Below, piece after piece: positions 33,501-45,057 of a stretch of 64,000 nt of DNA. This DNA is from Erythroxylum novogranatense (Eukaryota; Streptophyta; Magnoliopsida; Malpighiales; Erythroxylaceae). The notes beneath the pieces were generated by a model. The model did not search any database. It was not told the DNA's origin and saw only the letters and a program-made list of their open reading frames with translations. The stretch is from the NCBI GenBank assembly GCA_029891385.1, contig CM057228.1:86931304-86995303 (forward strand), given 5' to 3'. The position numbers and the translations under genes are program-made. The first letter of the stretch is position 1; each line of letters starts with the position of its first letter.

Positions 33501-33689
33501 TTAGTAAATTTTAGTTTTAAATTTATGAACACTAAATTCACCCCTTTTTGGATGCCAATGGGGCCTAACAAAAAAGAAGAAAGATCAAATTTCACTTCCT
33601 ATCATCCATCAAGATCTGGATGTAAAATTGCACGAAAAAATAATAAATCAAACCACATTAAAAATGTGGGAAATTTTCCATAATTTAAT

Positions 33690-35450
33690 GACGGGAGTTG
33701 ACAAAGTGAAGAAGATGTGACTTCAAATTTTGAAGGCAAAGTTTAAGACAATCTTAATGGAGGATAGTTCCATTTCAAAGTACTTCTAGAGTTCTCAGGT
33801 GGTGAGTACTAGTGAGTGGTGAATCAAATAAAAAGGCTTGGTGAATCAAATACAAAGGCTTGGTGAATTCATTCAAGATATTTAAGTTAATAAATAGGTC
33901 CTACTTTCTCTTAACTTAAAGTTCAATTATATGATAGTGGCTATTAAAGAAATAAAAGATGTGAGTGATATTACTGTTGATAAGTTAAATGGATCTTTAC
34001 TAGGTCATAAAGAAAAGATGAATAGTTATAAAAAGCATGTAGTAGAACAATTCTTATGAGCAAGGTCATCCTTAAAGTCTAAATACAATTATATGAAGCA
34101 AACTTGAAAAAGAAATTTCATATATAAAAATGGACATAGTCATAAAAATACATAGAGCAAAGGAGAGGAAGAGTTGAACAAGACTATTTGAATAATAATT
34201 AACCTTATAATCATCATCATCATGGTCAAAGAAGAGGAAAAGGAAGAGAAAATTTTGACATACATATTACAAGAAGAAATGACAAGGCCCAAGTTAAATG
34301 CCGTCATTTGGAAGCATTTTCATTGTTCTTAGAAATATTTTTCCAATAATAAAGATGATGTAAAAAATGTAGAAGCTAATGAAGACAAAAAGAGCAAATG
34401 GTACCTTAACGATGCAATTAATAATCGCATGACAAGTACTGATAAAAACAAATTTGTGGAATTAGATATCATTCTAACAAGGTGATAATAGATTAAAGGT
34501 AAAATTCTGCTTAAGATAAAAATAAGTGGTCATAAGCTTCTCTTAAGTATTTACTTTATTCTAAAACTAAAGAATAATATTTTATGTATAGTTCAACTTT
34601 TAGAGAATGACTTCAAATTCATATAGAGGGCCATACTCTTTAGATTTGAGATCATGATGCTAATCTTATAACCAATGTCGTTATAACTAGCAATATGATA
34701 ATTTTATTAAACTTGCATACTAAGAAAGCCATATGTTTGAAGACTAATGTCAGTAATCATTCATGGATATAGCATATAAGATATGAACATTGGAAATTTA
34801 AACGATTTAAAGTTTTAGGAGAGAAGAATGTAATGAGAGGTAATGCAAGTATCGATCATCCTGAACAACTATGTGAAGCATGTCTTCTTAGAAAGCATTT
34901 AAGGAAATCTTGAGTTGTCACTAGATTCATGAATAACATAAGAAAATTTTATTTCAAACCTACAAAAAGAATAATACACTATTTGCAAATAACAAAAAAT
35001 CTTGGGATCAAATATGGAGAAGAAGAAGATAACGAGATGATAAGGTATATTGATTGTGATTGGGCTAGATCAGTAAAAGATTGAAAAAACAATTCAAAGG
35101 TAATCGCTTTCTCAGTAGAGATTGAGTATAGAATAGCTACAAGATTGTGTAGTCTAGAAGAATTCTTTCAGATTTAAAGCAAAAGCAGGAAAGTCCCTAT
35201 AATAATTTACTGTGATAATATCTATTCAATTTTAATAAATAAAATTATGTTTTTTATGGTAAGACTAAATACATCGAATTACAACATCATTTTATTCGTG
35301 ACTTGATAAATAAAAATAAAGTTCATATAAACATGTTAATTCTTTAAACTAGCAAGCTAATGTTCTTGCAAAAGTCAAAAGAAAAAGAAAAGCTTTATTG
35401 TATCAAAGACTATAAAGAAAAGCTTTATTGTATCAAAGACTATCTCAAAA
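33690..35450 (+). pseudogene. Decayed Copia gag-pol with internal deletion
   Basis: Pieces in order: late capsid block (EIKDVSDITVDKLNGSLL at about 33955-34005), a worn zinc-knuckle region near 34280, protease site (WYLNDAINNRMTSTDKNKF near 34400, with Asn in place of the catalytic Asp-Ser-Gly start), integrase zinc half (RYEHWKFKRF and LCEACLLRKHLRKS, 34770-34910), then a jump straight to RNase H (YIDCDWARS near 35050, IYCDNIYSI near 35205). The integrase core and the whole RT are deleted. Many stops. The catalytic residues of the protease are lost, so this is long dead. Confidence 0.75.
35386..35440 (+). repeat. 28-bp tandem duplication
   Basis: The unit 'aaagaaaagctttattgtat' plus 'caaagact' occurs twice head to tail inside the Copia relic. 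Confidence 0.7.
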
Positions 35451-37459
35451 TTACAAATTAAAAAGTGTTATTGGAAGGTTAAATTAATTTGTGGTTTTAA
35501 GATGTACTTTTTGTGTTTTCTTTTAAGAAATTATTTGGTATTTTCTAAAAATATTTTGATATCTTCAATGCCTTGTATTCAAATGTACATTTCTTTAAAA
35601 TTTTATTTAATAATAGTTTTAACGTACTATTGAAGTTGCAAGTTATTAAAACAAAATTACAAAAATCTTGAACATTTCTCTCAATTTTTTAATTCTAATT
35701 TTCTATTACATTCTACAAATGTCAATAGAATTAACTTAAGCACTTTCTAAAGGACAGAATAAGAGGTGTTTTAGAAAAGTTTTGACAGTTCAACGATATT
35801 AATAATTATTGAGTTTTAATTTAATTTACCCTAAATGTTATATGAGTTGTAAACTAATCTTTATACAGGGAACTTTTGTTAGCAACCTTAGGTTCTCCCT
35901 CAACCGTTATTTTGAGGATTGAATATTAAATTTTAGGTTATTATTCTTCATAAGTTGAAAAACTAAGAATATAACTAGATTATTCTAAATTTACCTATTA
36001 TCATTATATGTATAAATAGATTATTATAACTATAAATGTATAAATTATAGTTATAGACATCACTAAGAAAAAGAGAGTAACAAACATAGTATAGATAGAA
36101 AAAGAAAGCAATTCATCATTCACCTATCCACCTATAATTTCGAATCAAAAGATTCCTTGGCAACTCTTGTGAAAAAACTAAGAAACTCCCCCACTTGTTC
36201 TAAATTTGATTCGTTTCTCACTTAAAACAGAAGTTGAGCTGGAGATTTTAATGTAAAATTGATGGTAAGTTTCTTCTATTCAGAATTCCACCTATCCTTT
36301 CTTTTGTTAGGATAAAAGACTTGAGTGTATTTATGGTTGCAAGGTCCGATTTCATTTCTCTTTGGTCCTTGTAGGGCCCCGAAATACCTGGTAAGGCCTT
36401 GAGCTTCACTCACAAGACAAATCTACCTAAACATGCTTCTAAGCCAAGCTTCATTGCATCTTTAGACGTGAAGCTCCTGTCCTACCAAGTTTAATTGATT
36501 CTATCATAAGCCGGAGGCTATTTTAAATGATTTCAATGACGAAGATTTAAATATGCCAAGCAACAATCATGGAAGCTATGTCCTAAGCCAACCATGCCTT
36601 ACCCTTCGACAACCGACAGTCCTTTGACAATATTCTAAAGAACCACATTACATTCTACGCGGAAAAATAAATTTGATTAGTTAGGCTCTCCATGAACGGC
36701 CTTTATGTTTCATCGATATCATAGCCCAACAGATACGAAACTAATTGCTTGCTGCTTCTGTTTCACTTTTCCTTGAAAAGAAACTAGGAAAGTGACTTTA
36801 GGGTCTTTGTCGCCGAGAATCATAAACATTGACTTGGTCTCCATTAAGAAGCATCTTCAAAACTCTTTCATTCCTATGTTAGGAGAACAGAATCATAGTC
36901 GATCCGACATTTGGCTCCCAAGTTGTGCAGGGACAGCTTGTGGTAGTGTCATCCCCTTGTTTCTTATTTTACACAACTTTAAGCTGTGTTATGGACGGAA
37001 GACTTGCAGAATTGAATAAATCTTAAATACTCAACTTGGCATTTCTTACTTCTTCAATTTCGTTTCCAGTTTCTCTACCATGTACCCACCCCTTGCCGCC
37101 CAAATTCTCTCTCGGTCCTTAATTGAAAACTTAGCCATCCAAAGCATGAGCATCTATTTTGAAGCGTGTATAGGGGATACGAAAATGGTCATTTATTTTT
37201 CCAACCGAGCACCATATTTAATTTTTGTTCAAATTAATCCACGAAAAGATGAAAAGAAGCTAGAATAGATAATGGATTTTAAAGAGAAAAAGAAAAGAAT
37301 AAGATATAGTACCAGCGAAATATAGTTCTTTCCCAGTTCCAATACAAAAACTCAGAAGAATTCGGTTGAATTTATGCTTCAGCTCAAAACAAATTCTTGT
37401 TACTTTCAACTTCTAATACAGAAAGAATAATGTTTGTGACAGAAGTGAACATCTGATGA
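35451..37459. other. No gene recognised; partly GC-richer spacer
   Basis: 35451-36300 is AT-rich. 36300-37260 is noticeably richer in GC and carries weak open frames (36792-37019 and 37080-37268, plus) without a recognisable domain. It may be transcribed sequence or an exhausted transposon; I cannot say which. 37270-37459 is the probable 3' UTR of the DUF1191 gene. Confidence 0.4.
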
Positions 37460-38383
37460 TCAGGAAGGGTAAGGTATGTACTCGTGCTCAATCGTAGGCA
37501 TTGTCCGGGTTACAGGAGCTGTAGGAGCCCTGATGTGACCAACCATTGACACTTGCAGAGCTTCCTCTTCGTAAGCCCTTCTCTCCATTTCCTCTATTTT
37601 AGCCTTCTTCTTCACCTTGACAAACATGGCCACTAGCAGCAACCCCAATAGGGACGCTCCTAATACGGTCCCCACCGAGGTCCCGACCACTATTTTCCAC
37701 AAGCTGATTTTCTTTCCTACCTCCATTGGAGGAGGTATTTTAATCACCAAGCCATAATGACCATGCCTTGTGGTTACACAAATATTTGGCGATTCCAGGC
37801 CTTTTAATGTCACCTTACCGTCATTTTCAAAACTGGCACAGAGTGGCGTTTTGTTTCCTGATGATTTGTCGGAAATACGCGTATTTCTGAAGTCTATGGT
37901 TATCGGTTTTTCTGCAGCATGAATCCCAAGCTCAAAAGAGTTGCTAAAATTCACACCACTACCAACATTGTAAGCTAATAGGCCTAAAATAGGTGACACA
38001 AGTTGGTACCCTGATAAATCGTAGTTAGCATAGTATATAGAAGACCAGTTGTATCCCAGGTTTTGTCTGATTACCATCAGTCTCTCCACACATGGTTGCA
38101 CTGTTACTCCGATACCAAGATGGAATTCCTTAACCTGAGCTCCATACCTTCTTAAACTTCCGCATCGAAACCTCGCTGTATCTACAACGATCCCTGAGAA
38201 GTTTGCCGGCAAATGTACAGCGTGTATCCTTCCTGTCTTGATGTGTATGTCATACGACTTAAAGGTGTAGTCTCTGATGAGAAGATCAAGAAGACGAGCT
38301 GATTTGATCCCTTGAGGTTCAATTCCCACCGATACCATCAAAAGAAGAATTAGTACTAAAGCAGGACCGAAGATAGAGCCCAT
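37460..38383 (-). CDS. DUF1191 family membrane protein
   Basis: 307 codons in one exon, intact. A plant-specific family (PF06697) with no defined biochemical role. Start at the first ATG gives a clear signal peptide (residues 1 to ~25, Leu/Val-rich). The extracellular part (about 26-227) has the family wording LLDLLIRDYTFKSY, FRCGSLRRYGAQVKEF, VQPCVERLMVIRQNLGYNW, SPILGLLAYN and ICVTTRHGHYG. Four N-glycosylation sequons are visible (NFS, NWS, NFS, NKT). One membrane segment lies at about 228-255 (IVVGTSVGTVLGASLLGLLL), followed by a Lys-rich stop-transfer and a 52-residue cytoplasmic tail ending EHEYIPYPS. Type I topology at the plasma membrane is inferred. Neighbours are unrelated repeats, so context says nothing about function. 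No break seen. Confidence 0.9.
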   Translation of the reverse strand: MGSIFGPALVLILLLMVSVGIEPQGIKSARLLDLLIRDYTFKSYDIHIKTGRIHAVHLPANFSGIVVDTARFRCGSLRRYGAQVKEFHLGIGVTVQPCVERLMVIRQNLGYNWSSIYYANYDLSGYQLVSPILGLLAYNVGSGVNFSNSFELGIHAAEKPITIDFRNTRISDKSSGNKTPLCASFENDGKVTLKGLESPNICVTTRHGHYGLVIKIPPPMEVGKKISLWKIVVGTSVGTVLGASLLGLLLVAMFVKVKKKAKIEEMERRAYEEEALQVSMVGHIRAPTAPVTRTMPTIEHEYIPYPS

Positions 38384-38650
38384 GTGAAGATTGATTCAAA
38401 AGGAGCTAATCAGTGATGTAGAATAGTTCTTCACAATTTCGTGGGGCTGTTTCATTAGAAAAGAAAGAGTAGTTTTCTGCGGAAGAAGGCTCTAGAGTGA
38501 TCAGCTGCTTCGGGATGGCTTAGGGATGGAGATGCCAAGAAGGAAAGCTTTGGGTTGTGGTTGGGGAAATTTATGGTGAGGAGGAAACTTTGGAGGATTA
38601 AAGACAAAGAAGCACTGAAAAGGGAGAAGAGAAGACTTCGTTTTTCTTTC

Positions 38651-38656
38651 TTTATA
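38651..38656 (-). promoter_or_regulatory. Putative TATA box of the DUF1191 gene
   Basis: The minus strand reads GCATTATAAAGAAAG, with TATAAA about 270 bp upstream of the ATG. Position and string fit a plant core promoter; the start site is not known. Confidence 0.45.
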
Positions 38657-38699
38657 ATGCAGGCCTCAGAGGATACAAGTTAATTGACATTTGATGGTA

Positions 38700-39690
38700 A
38701 AAGACTTTCTAGGAGGAGCAAGTCTCTCTCATCACTTCATCTTAAGCTGGAAGTGCCAGCATGCACAATGGTCACGCTTATGGTCATATCAACAATTCTG
38801 AATTGAAGACAAATTGATTCTCTAGATTCAAAGACGATGCATGAATATATCTCACTAGATAATGGGAAGAACAGATCAGCCGTGTCGATTCAAGAGTGAA
38901 CAGTGCCACAATTATTGGTTGAATATTCTGATAGCAACAGGAAATGGCATAATATCTTAGCAAATTAAATAATTACAAGCATGTCTTTTGTTGTTGATAT
39001 AAGAATTAGTAAGACCAGGTTGTTGTCGTTGTTGTTCACAATTAGTTGCGTATCAAGAAATCGAGGAATGGCACTACAGAGCAACAGGAGAAAAAGCTCA
39101 AGCTTGTCTTCCTTAGAAGGTAAACTTTTGATGAGTGATAGAAAGGATCGAGATGAGGTGGGGGTAATGATTCGGGGCGTGGGTTGATGATAACAATTTC
39201 ATCCTTTGACCCTACAAAAGAAATAGATAGGAAAAGAAAGGGCTTCTTTATTTGGATGTTAATTAATGGAATATAATGGAATGGAACAAAAATGAAACGA
39301 TTTATAATAAAGAGAATTTAATATAGTAAAAAACTGTTTGAGAATAATAGAATAACTTATAATATAATGTAGTAAAATATTATTTAAAAAATTGATGAAA
39401 TGGAATATAATATATAATAAATATCTATTATATTCATGTTATTAAAATGTTGTTACAGGAGGTTTAACGTTATGATTTTAAAACAAAAATATGTCCAATT
39501 AAAATCATAGTTTAAGTTACAGTTGTGACAAATTATTTTTAGATATTTTCTATTTTAAAATATTAAAATTTTAATAAAAGTTTTATTATTTTATTATTAA
39601 TTATATAAAAATTTTATTATTAACTATTTATTAAAATTTATTTCATTCTATTATATGTGATTTATATTTAACAATAATTTATTTTATTTT
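38700..39690. other. No gene seen
   Basis: 38700-39190 is likely upstream DNA of the DUF1191 gene. 39240-39690 is very AT-rich with many TATAAT-like runs and phrases such as 'ggaatataatggaatgg', as in decayed MITE-like repeats, but no clear terminal repeat pair was found. Confidence 0.4.
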
Positions 39691-39697
39691 TATTTAT

Positions 39698-39743
39698 GGT
39701 TCACAAAATTATATATAATTAATTATATATAATTTTGTGGACC
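39698..39743. repeat. 46-bp near-perfect palindrome
   Basis: The two 23-base arms meet between 39720 and 39721 with no loop and one mismatch; similarity continues a few bases outward. It would form a cruciform or a fully paired RNA hairpin. It may be the centre of a MITE-like element. Confidence 0.8.
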
Positions 39744-39974
39744 ATAATAAATGAATTTAAAATAAAGGAGGTTAGGGTTAGAAAATAATTAGTATTAAGA
39801 AAAATTGTAGAGGGCATGTTAGATAATATGTATTTATTATATTACATTCTATCCTAAATTTTTCGAATAAGTGATTTTTATTTCTATCCTATTTTATTTT
39901 ATTTTATTATAAAACTTTAACTAAACAATAAAAATATGTCACGTTTTATCCTGTTATAGTACTAGCCCCTCAGA

Positions 39975-40160
39975 CTAATAAGCGCTTAAGCGGTAAGGCG
40001 TGCTTTTGGTCATGGAATGACTTGTTGGGAGCTCAAATACTCCAAAGGCAAAGGTGCTTTGATGACCTGTCTCCCACTTCAACAACTTTGTGGGTCCACA
40101 ACTCTCAATTTCAATTGCTTTCTTCTCCCTCTCAAGCGGGGCCCAAAGTCCCACATGGGA
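39975..40160 (+). repeat. Possible tRNA-derived SINE
   Basis: 'taagcggtaaggcg' resembles a pol III A box and 'ggagctcaaatactcc' (about 40028) a B box, ~40 bp apart, in a GC-richer island inside AT-rich DNA. No target duplication or poly-A tail was found. Tentative. Confidence 0.35.
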
Positions 40161-42560
40161 ATCGTCAAATGTTATCTTTTTCTAATATTCTTTAATAAAA
40201 TTATCTAAGATAAAATATACTCTTACTGTAACACCAATCTCAACTTTTAATGCTAGGCCCAGGGGTCTATGGACATTCTCTCAATGCTCACTTTAATTAG
40301 TACAAATGTGATGTCACCATACTTTAGGAGGTAATATATAGGAATCTTTACTTACTTTTAACATTAGAAAAGAAATGATTCTTTTTTCTTATTCAACACT
40401 GTAACCTTTTTCCTTTATTTTTTATAAACAAGTTCTTTCTTTTTACATTTTGTTTATAAAAAGTATTAACATCCAAGAGATATAGTATTAAAAAATCTAA
40501 AATTTGAAAAATTTGTGAGTCCCTTTCTAGTAATAACCAAAACATTTTTTTTAAATGTATTCTAGGAACATTTTCAACTGTTGATGAGTTAAAAATTGGA
40601 ATTCATATTTGACCTTTGTAACAACAATACTGTCTGGCGAAATTGTTTTAAGTTACCATGTGTCGTTCATGCATTGAGTCATCTCTGGCACTAGCTCATG
40701 TGGAGTAATCTTCAGTTTGTCATCATAGTTATGCTGCAAGTCCAGTTAAGTTGGGCCATAGGCTATTGTCTCTGATGGATTGAATTATAGTGTTAAGAAG
40801 GCTTTCTTTCTATACAAAAGTCTATCAAAAAAAGCCCTTATTCCTCTTCATCTAGAGCTCATAAATTATGCTACTTGGTGCTAATTTAAAAGCTATCCAA
40901 TCTCCATCTTTTCCCTTTTAGTCTAAACAACACCATTCAATGAGATCTTGATAAAACGCTATTGGTTAGTGGTCTTTATGGAGAAAATCCCAAGTCTTCC
41001 TTCATCAGTGGACAAGCATAAGTCATGTCACTTAACTTTAGCTAAAGAGTTATTAGTAGCATTACTAGACAAAATAAATCTCCCCAAAAGCTGCTTAATA
41101 CTGCTCCTTGGGAATTAGATATAAGAGGACCAATACACATGAATACTAATTACCATTTTTCATGTTACACATAAATACTTAAAATATACATAAATCAATT
41201 ATAAATTAATATAACAGAAGATTTAAGACATGATTTTCTTATTCATGTTATTATATTAATTTTGATATACTTCTTTAACAATAAAGAAGTTTGTATCAAC
41301 TTTATAGAGGAGATGGTAAGATAAAAATATTACCCATATTTTAAATTAATTTTTATTCTAATTTTATTGCTAATTTAATATTTTTTAATTTAAATAATTG
41401 GCCTATAAGTTAGCCAATGGTGTACTTAGTTCCGAGCAATTCATTATGTAACTTTTTTCATATGTTTCACTAGCCTATCTAAACACTTATACTACTAAAA
41501 TCATAAAAATTAACTTTTAAAAACTTTGATTTATCAATTTTCAACACTTTAAAATTTTAGAAGTACAAAAATGCTCTATTTTTAATAAAATTTGACGTTA
41601 CTCACTATCAAAGTTCCAAAATTTTTGCTTGAAAGATCATAAAATTTATCTTTGAAAATCAAAATCAAAATTCCTCCTTAAAATATGAAAAACACATGCG
41701 TTGAGAATAATCATCATACATTTATGGATGTATATCGTTTAAAGCATTAAAATGACTAAGTTAAAGGTACAAAACGATTACCTTGATTTTTACAAATTTA
41801 GAGATCTTAAATCTTCCTTGGTCTTAGTGTAATCAGCTTCATATGTCACTCGATGCTTGACTTTCCTCCATACAATATCTTTTAACTTAATTGATTCATA
41901 ATCTTGAATAATTTGATTTTGCTTTCTTTTGATTATTAAAATAAAATATTAGTATCAAATATGTTTTATTTATCATCAAAATGTAGACTGAAACCTTGCT
42001 TGATTCAACAATCTTCCCTTTTAATAATGATAACATATAAGGTGATGTTGAAGAAAGATAAATAAAATGATCGATTCGTCATTTATGAAAGTGACATAAC
42101 ATCTAACTTCTTCTCAATATTGTTTGATGATTTTATGAATTTTAACTCCTATAATGATTAGGAAATTAACAAATTTTTATTAAGAATCATATTTACTCAA
42201 GTGACATATAAACGTGATCAAGTGAAAATAAAAGTACTTAAATGGTAATTAGCAATTGAAATTTGCTTATATATGAAAATGACACATGTATAACATCATC
42301 TAATGAGCAAATAACAAGGATTCAATATTGCTACAGACGTTTCATGCACACATTTAAAAAAAACTATTACTAAAGAAAGAAAGAAAAATGAAGTTATCAC
42401 CTACTTTACTAAGAAAAGATAGAGAACAATCTAACGAAATGAACTATAAGTCCTAACTAGATAACATATTTAGAGGTTGATTTATAAGATATAGAAGGTG
42501 TAGACATCCTATTTTACTACTTTAAGCAATTACTTAGATCTGAAAAGATTTTTATAAAAA
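40161..42560. other. AT-rich spacer, no gene seen
   Basis: No frame with recognisable content. Simple AT-rich sequence throughout. Confidence 0.5.
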
Positions 42561-43030
42561 AATCGTAGAATCCTAAAACTTAGATGTGAATTTTAGAGAA
42601 TGTTAAATAATAACAAAAAAATCGTTGAATACCTAGGAGTTTGTAGTCTTATCCAGGGCTTGAAAATTTTAAAAAATCTAAAATGGATATTTAGTTTTGA
42701 AATTAAAACAGATGATAAGTTAAAAAAAGCTTAAAATACAGTGGGACGAAATATAAAGCATAGAATGAATCTTAGGAATTAGAAAATAAAATTAAATGCT
42801 CAGAGTAGAGTCTTAGATCTTAAAATTTTAGAAAAGTATTTATAGGATCACCTAGAATACATCACAGGTCTTGAAATTAAAACAAGATGCGGCCTATAAC
42901 TGAGTCTTAGGTCTTAAAATTAAAACAAAATTCTTATATAAATGCCTATGGTGGATCTTAAGATTTTTTAAACGAAAAAAAAGACGTCTAGAGATATACC
43001 TTAAGGCTTAAATTGAAATTGATATGCCGA
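42561..43030. repeat. Degenerate short repeats
   Basis: Phrases of the form 'cttaggtcttaaaattaaaaca' recur about every 40-60 bp (for example near 42685, 42810, 42863, 42903, 42953 and 42999) with much divergence. Probably an old tandem array. Confidence 0.4.
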
Positions 43031-43412
43031 AAGTTAGGATATACGGCTTAGGAAACAAGATGGAATAAGGCGCTTAAAAAAGTCCCTAAAGTTTGTGAGT
43101 TAAGACCCAGCACTTCAAATTGATTTTATATTTAATTTAGAAGTGTGAAAAGTATAAAAATTAGTGATTGGTCCCTAGATTCTGGCTTAAGCTTTGAGAT
43201 TTTGGAGGCTTGTATTATTTTGGACTTGAGCTTGTATGTTTTAGTGATTTTGAAATCTGTCTTCGGTTGAGTTTCTTTTAGAACTTCTTTAATGTCACCT
43301 TGTTTTCTAATATTGGTTTTATTGAGTGAATTTGCTTCTCTCTTGCATCATGCGATCATTTAATGATTTACAAATTGAAAACAAATACAAGATTACTTTT
43401 AGATTCATTTTA

Positions 43413-44489
43413 TGTTGGACCAATGGTGGTTAACAAATTAAATTCCTTTATGTTTTGATAATAATAAAATATATAGAATTAGTTAAGAAATTATTTCAGA
43501 TTTTTTGGGATTATTATTGTGCAAATCAAGATGGGCAAGTGATTAATCATTGAGGAATTAAGATGGAACCTTCCTTATAAGTACAAGAGACATTAATAAT
43601 GAAGATTATAGAAGATTTGATTGGATATTACCGTTGAAGCCTATATAAGTCGACTAGCACATCATAAGTTGACTTATATATCAAGATCCGAACAACATAA
43701 GTCGACTAATACATGAAGATCTGTCAACACAAGTCGACTAATAGTCCATAAGTCGACTTATCGAAGGACACAAGTCGACTTACACAGCATAAATCGACTT
43801 ATAGAAGAGCGGAGATACAATTTTATGAAAAACGTTGATACAAGTCGACTTACACTCCACGACAAATCGACTTATGAGTACAACGAACTGATTCTGACAA
43901 AGTCAATTAGCCACAAATGGAAAGGAGAATATCAAGGAACGGTTATATCAATTATGCAACGGCTAGAATATGTTCCAATAGCTATTTTCTTCTAAATATA
44001 AGAGTAGATGATCAAAGGAGAAAGTGCTGAAGTTCTATAAGTGAAAATACTCTTCTATTGCTCCAAAATTGCTCATTATTGTTCTTATCTTATTACACAA
44101 TTGTATTGAGCACTTGTTCTTTCATTTATATCTCATTTCTCTTAAAATTTGAGTGACTAGTGAAAAGGTCACTTGTGAGGTAGGATTTGTGCCGGAAAAC
44201 AAATCGGTTGTATAGGTAGCTTGAGTTGGAAATCAAGTGGTATTGTAAAAAGTTCACACTGAACTACAAAGTGTGCAATAAAGTGGTTTGCAAAATCCTA
44301 AGTGGGAGCTTAGGTAGAGGATGTAGGTCTTAGCACCGAACCTCTATAAAAACAGTATTTGCTCTTCTTCCATACTCTTTACATTTAGATTTGATTAAAT
44401 TGTTTTTGTGTGAATTAACTTCTGATTTTATTATAGAAAATTACAAAAAGCTTAAAGATATATTCAACCCCCCTTCTAGATCGTTTACA
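43413..44489 (+). repeat. 5' LTR of E2
   Basis: 1,077 bp, partner of 60964-62041. A TATAAAAA box lies at 44345-44352. Clearly related to the E1 LTR over its whole length but diverged, especially in the motif array. Confidence 0.95.
43647..43874 (+). promoter_or_regulatory. AAGTCGACTT palindrome array in E2 5' LTR
   Basis: Six exact GTCGAC cores with flanks TAAGTCGACTTA or ACAAGTCGACTTA/CTAA, plus three decayed copies (AAGTTGACTT, AAATCGACTT twice) at sites that are exact in the 3' LTR. The best copies are 12-bp palindromes. Same relative place as in E1. Binding-site role inferred. Confidence 0.6.
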
Positions 44490-44491
44490 AT

Positions 44492-44502
44492 TGGTATCAG
44501 AG
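44492..44502 (+). other. Primer binding site of E2 (tRNA-iMet)
   Basis: TGGTATCAGAG two bases after the LTR end, as in E1. Confidence 0.9.
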
Positions 44503-44517
44503 AAGAAGTATCCAGGG

Positions 44518-45057
44518 ATGACACACAACAATCTAGCGGAAGAAGGTAACACTAATAATCGTCCTCCTTTATTTAATGGCTCTAACTACTCTTCTTGGAA
44601 AAATCCTATGAAATATCACATTATAAGCGAGAGAGTAGAATACTAGAAGATTATCATTTTCGATCCACAAGCACATTTAAAAGAAAATGGTGAGTTAAAA
44701 ACGGAGATGGAGTACGACGACAATGATTGGAAGCAAGCTTACATCAACGCGAAAGCTATGAAACTAATATATTGTGCTCTCACGGTTGAGGAAAGAAACC
44801 GAGTTAATTCTTGTACCAGCGCTAAAGAAATGTGGGAAAGACTTCGCATCACCCATGAAGGACCTAATCAAGTTCGGGAAACAAAGATCAACATGCTTCT
44901 CCATGACTATGAAATGTTTGTCATGAAGGAAGGTGAGTCTATTTCCACTATGCTTGATCGTTTTGTAAAAATCATAAATGGATTAGGCAACCTTGGAAAG
45001 CATATGACGGATAGCAAGAAGGTGAAGAAGATTCTTCGCTCACTACCGAAAGAATGG
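44518..45057 (+). pseudogene. gag: gag N-terminal part of E2, interrupted
   Basis: Starts MTHNNLAEEG at 44518. It matches E1 Gag (FNGSNYSSW, LRITHEG, VRETKINMLLHDYEMFV). TAG at 44644 where E1 has TGG breaks it; the remaining open piece is 44707 onward. It is cut at 45057 by the nested Gypsy derivative (duplication AATGG) and resumes at 55007. Where both have sequence, E2 is intact at the codon that is TGA at 2615 in E1. Confidence 0.9.

Noticed and set aside
36792..37268. Two small plus-strand frames as host genes
   Set aside because: No domain, no intron logic, no recognisable similarity; kept only as unexplained GC-richer DNA.
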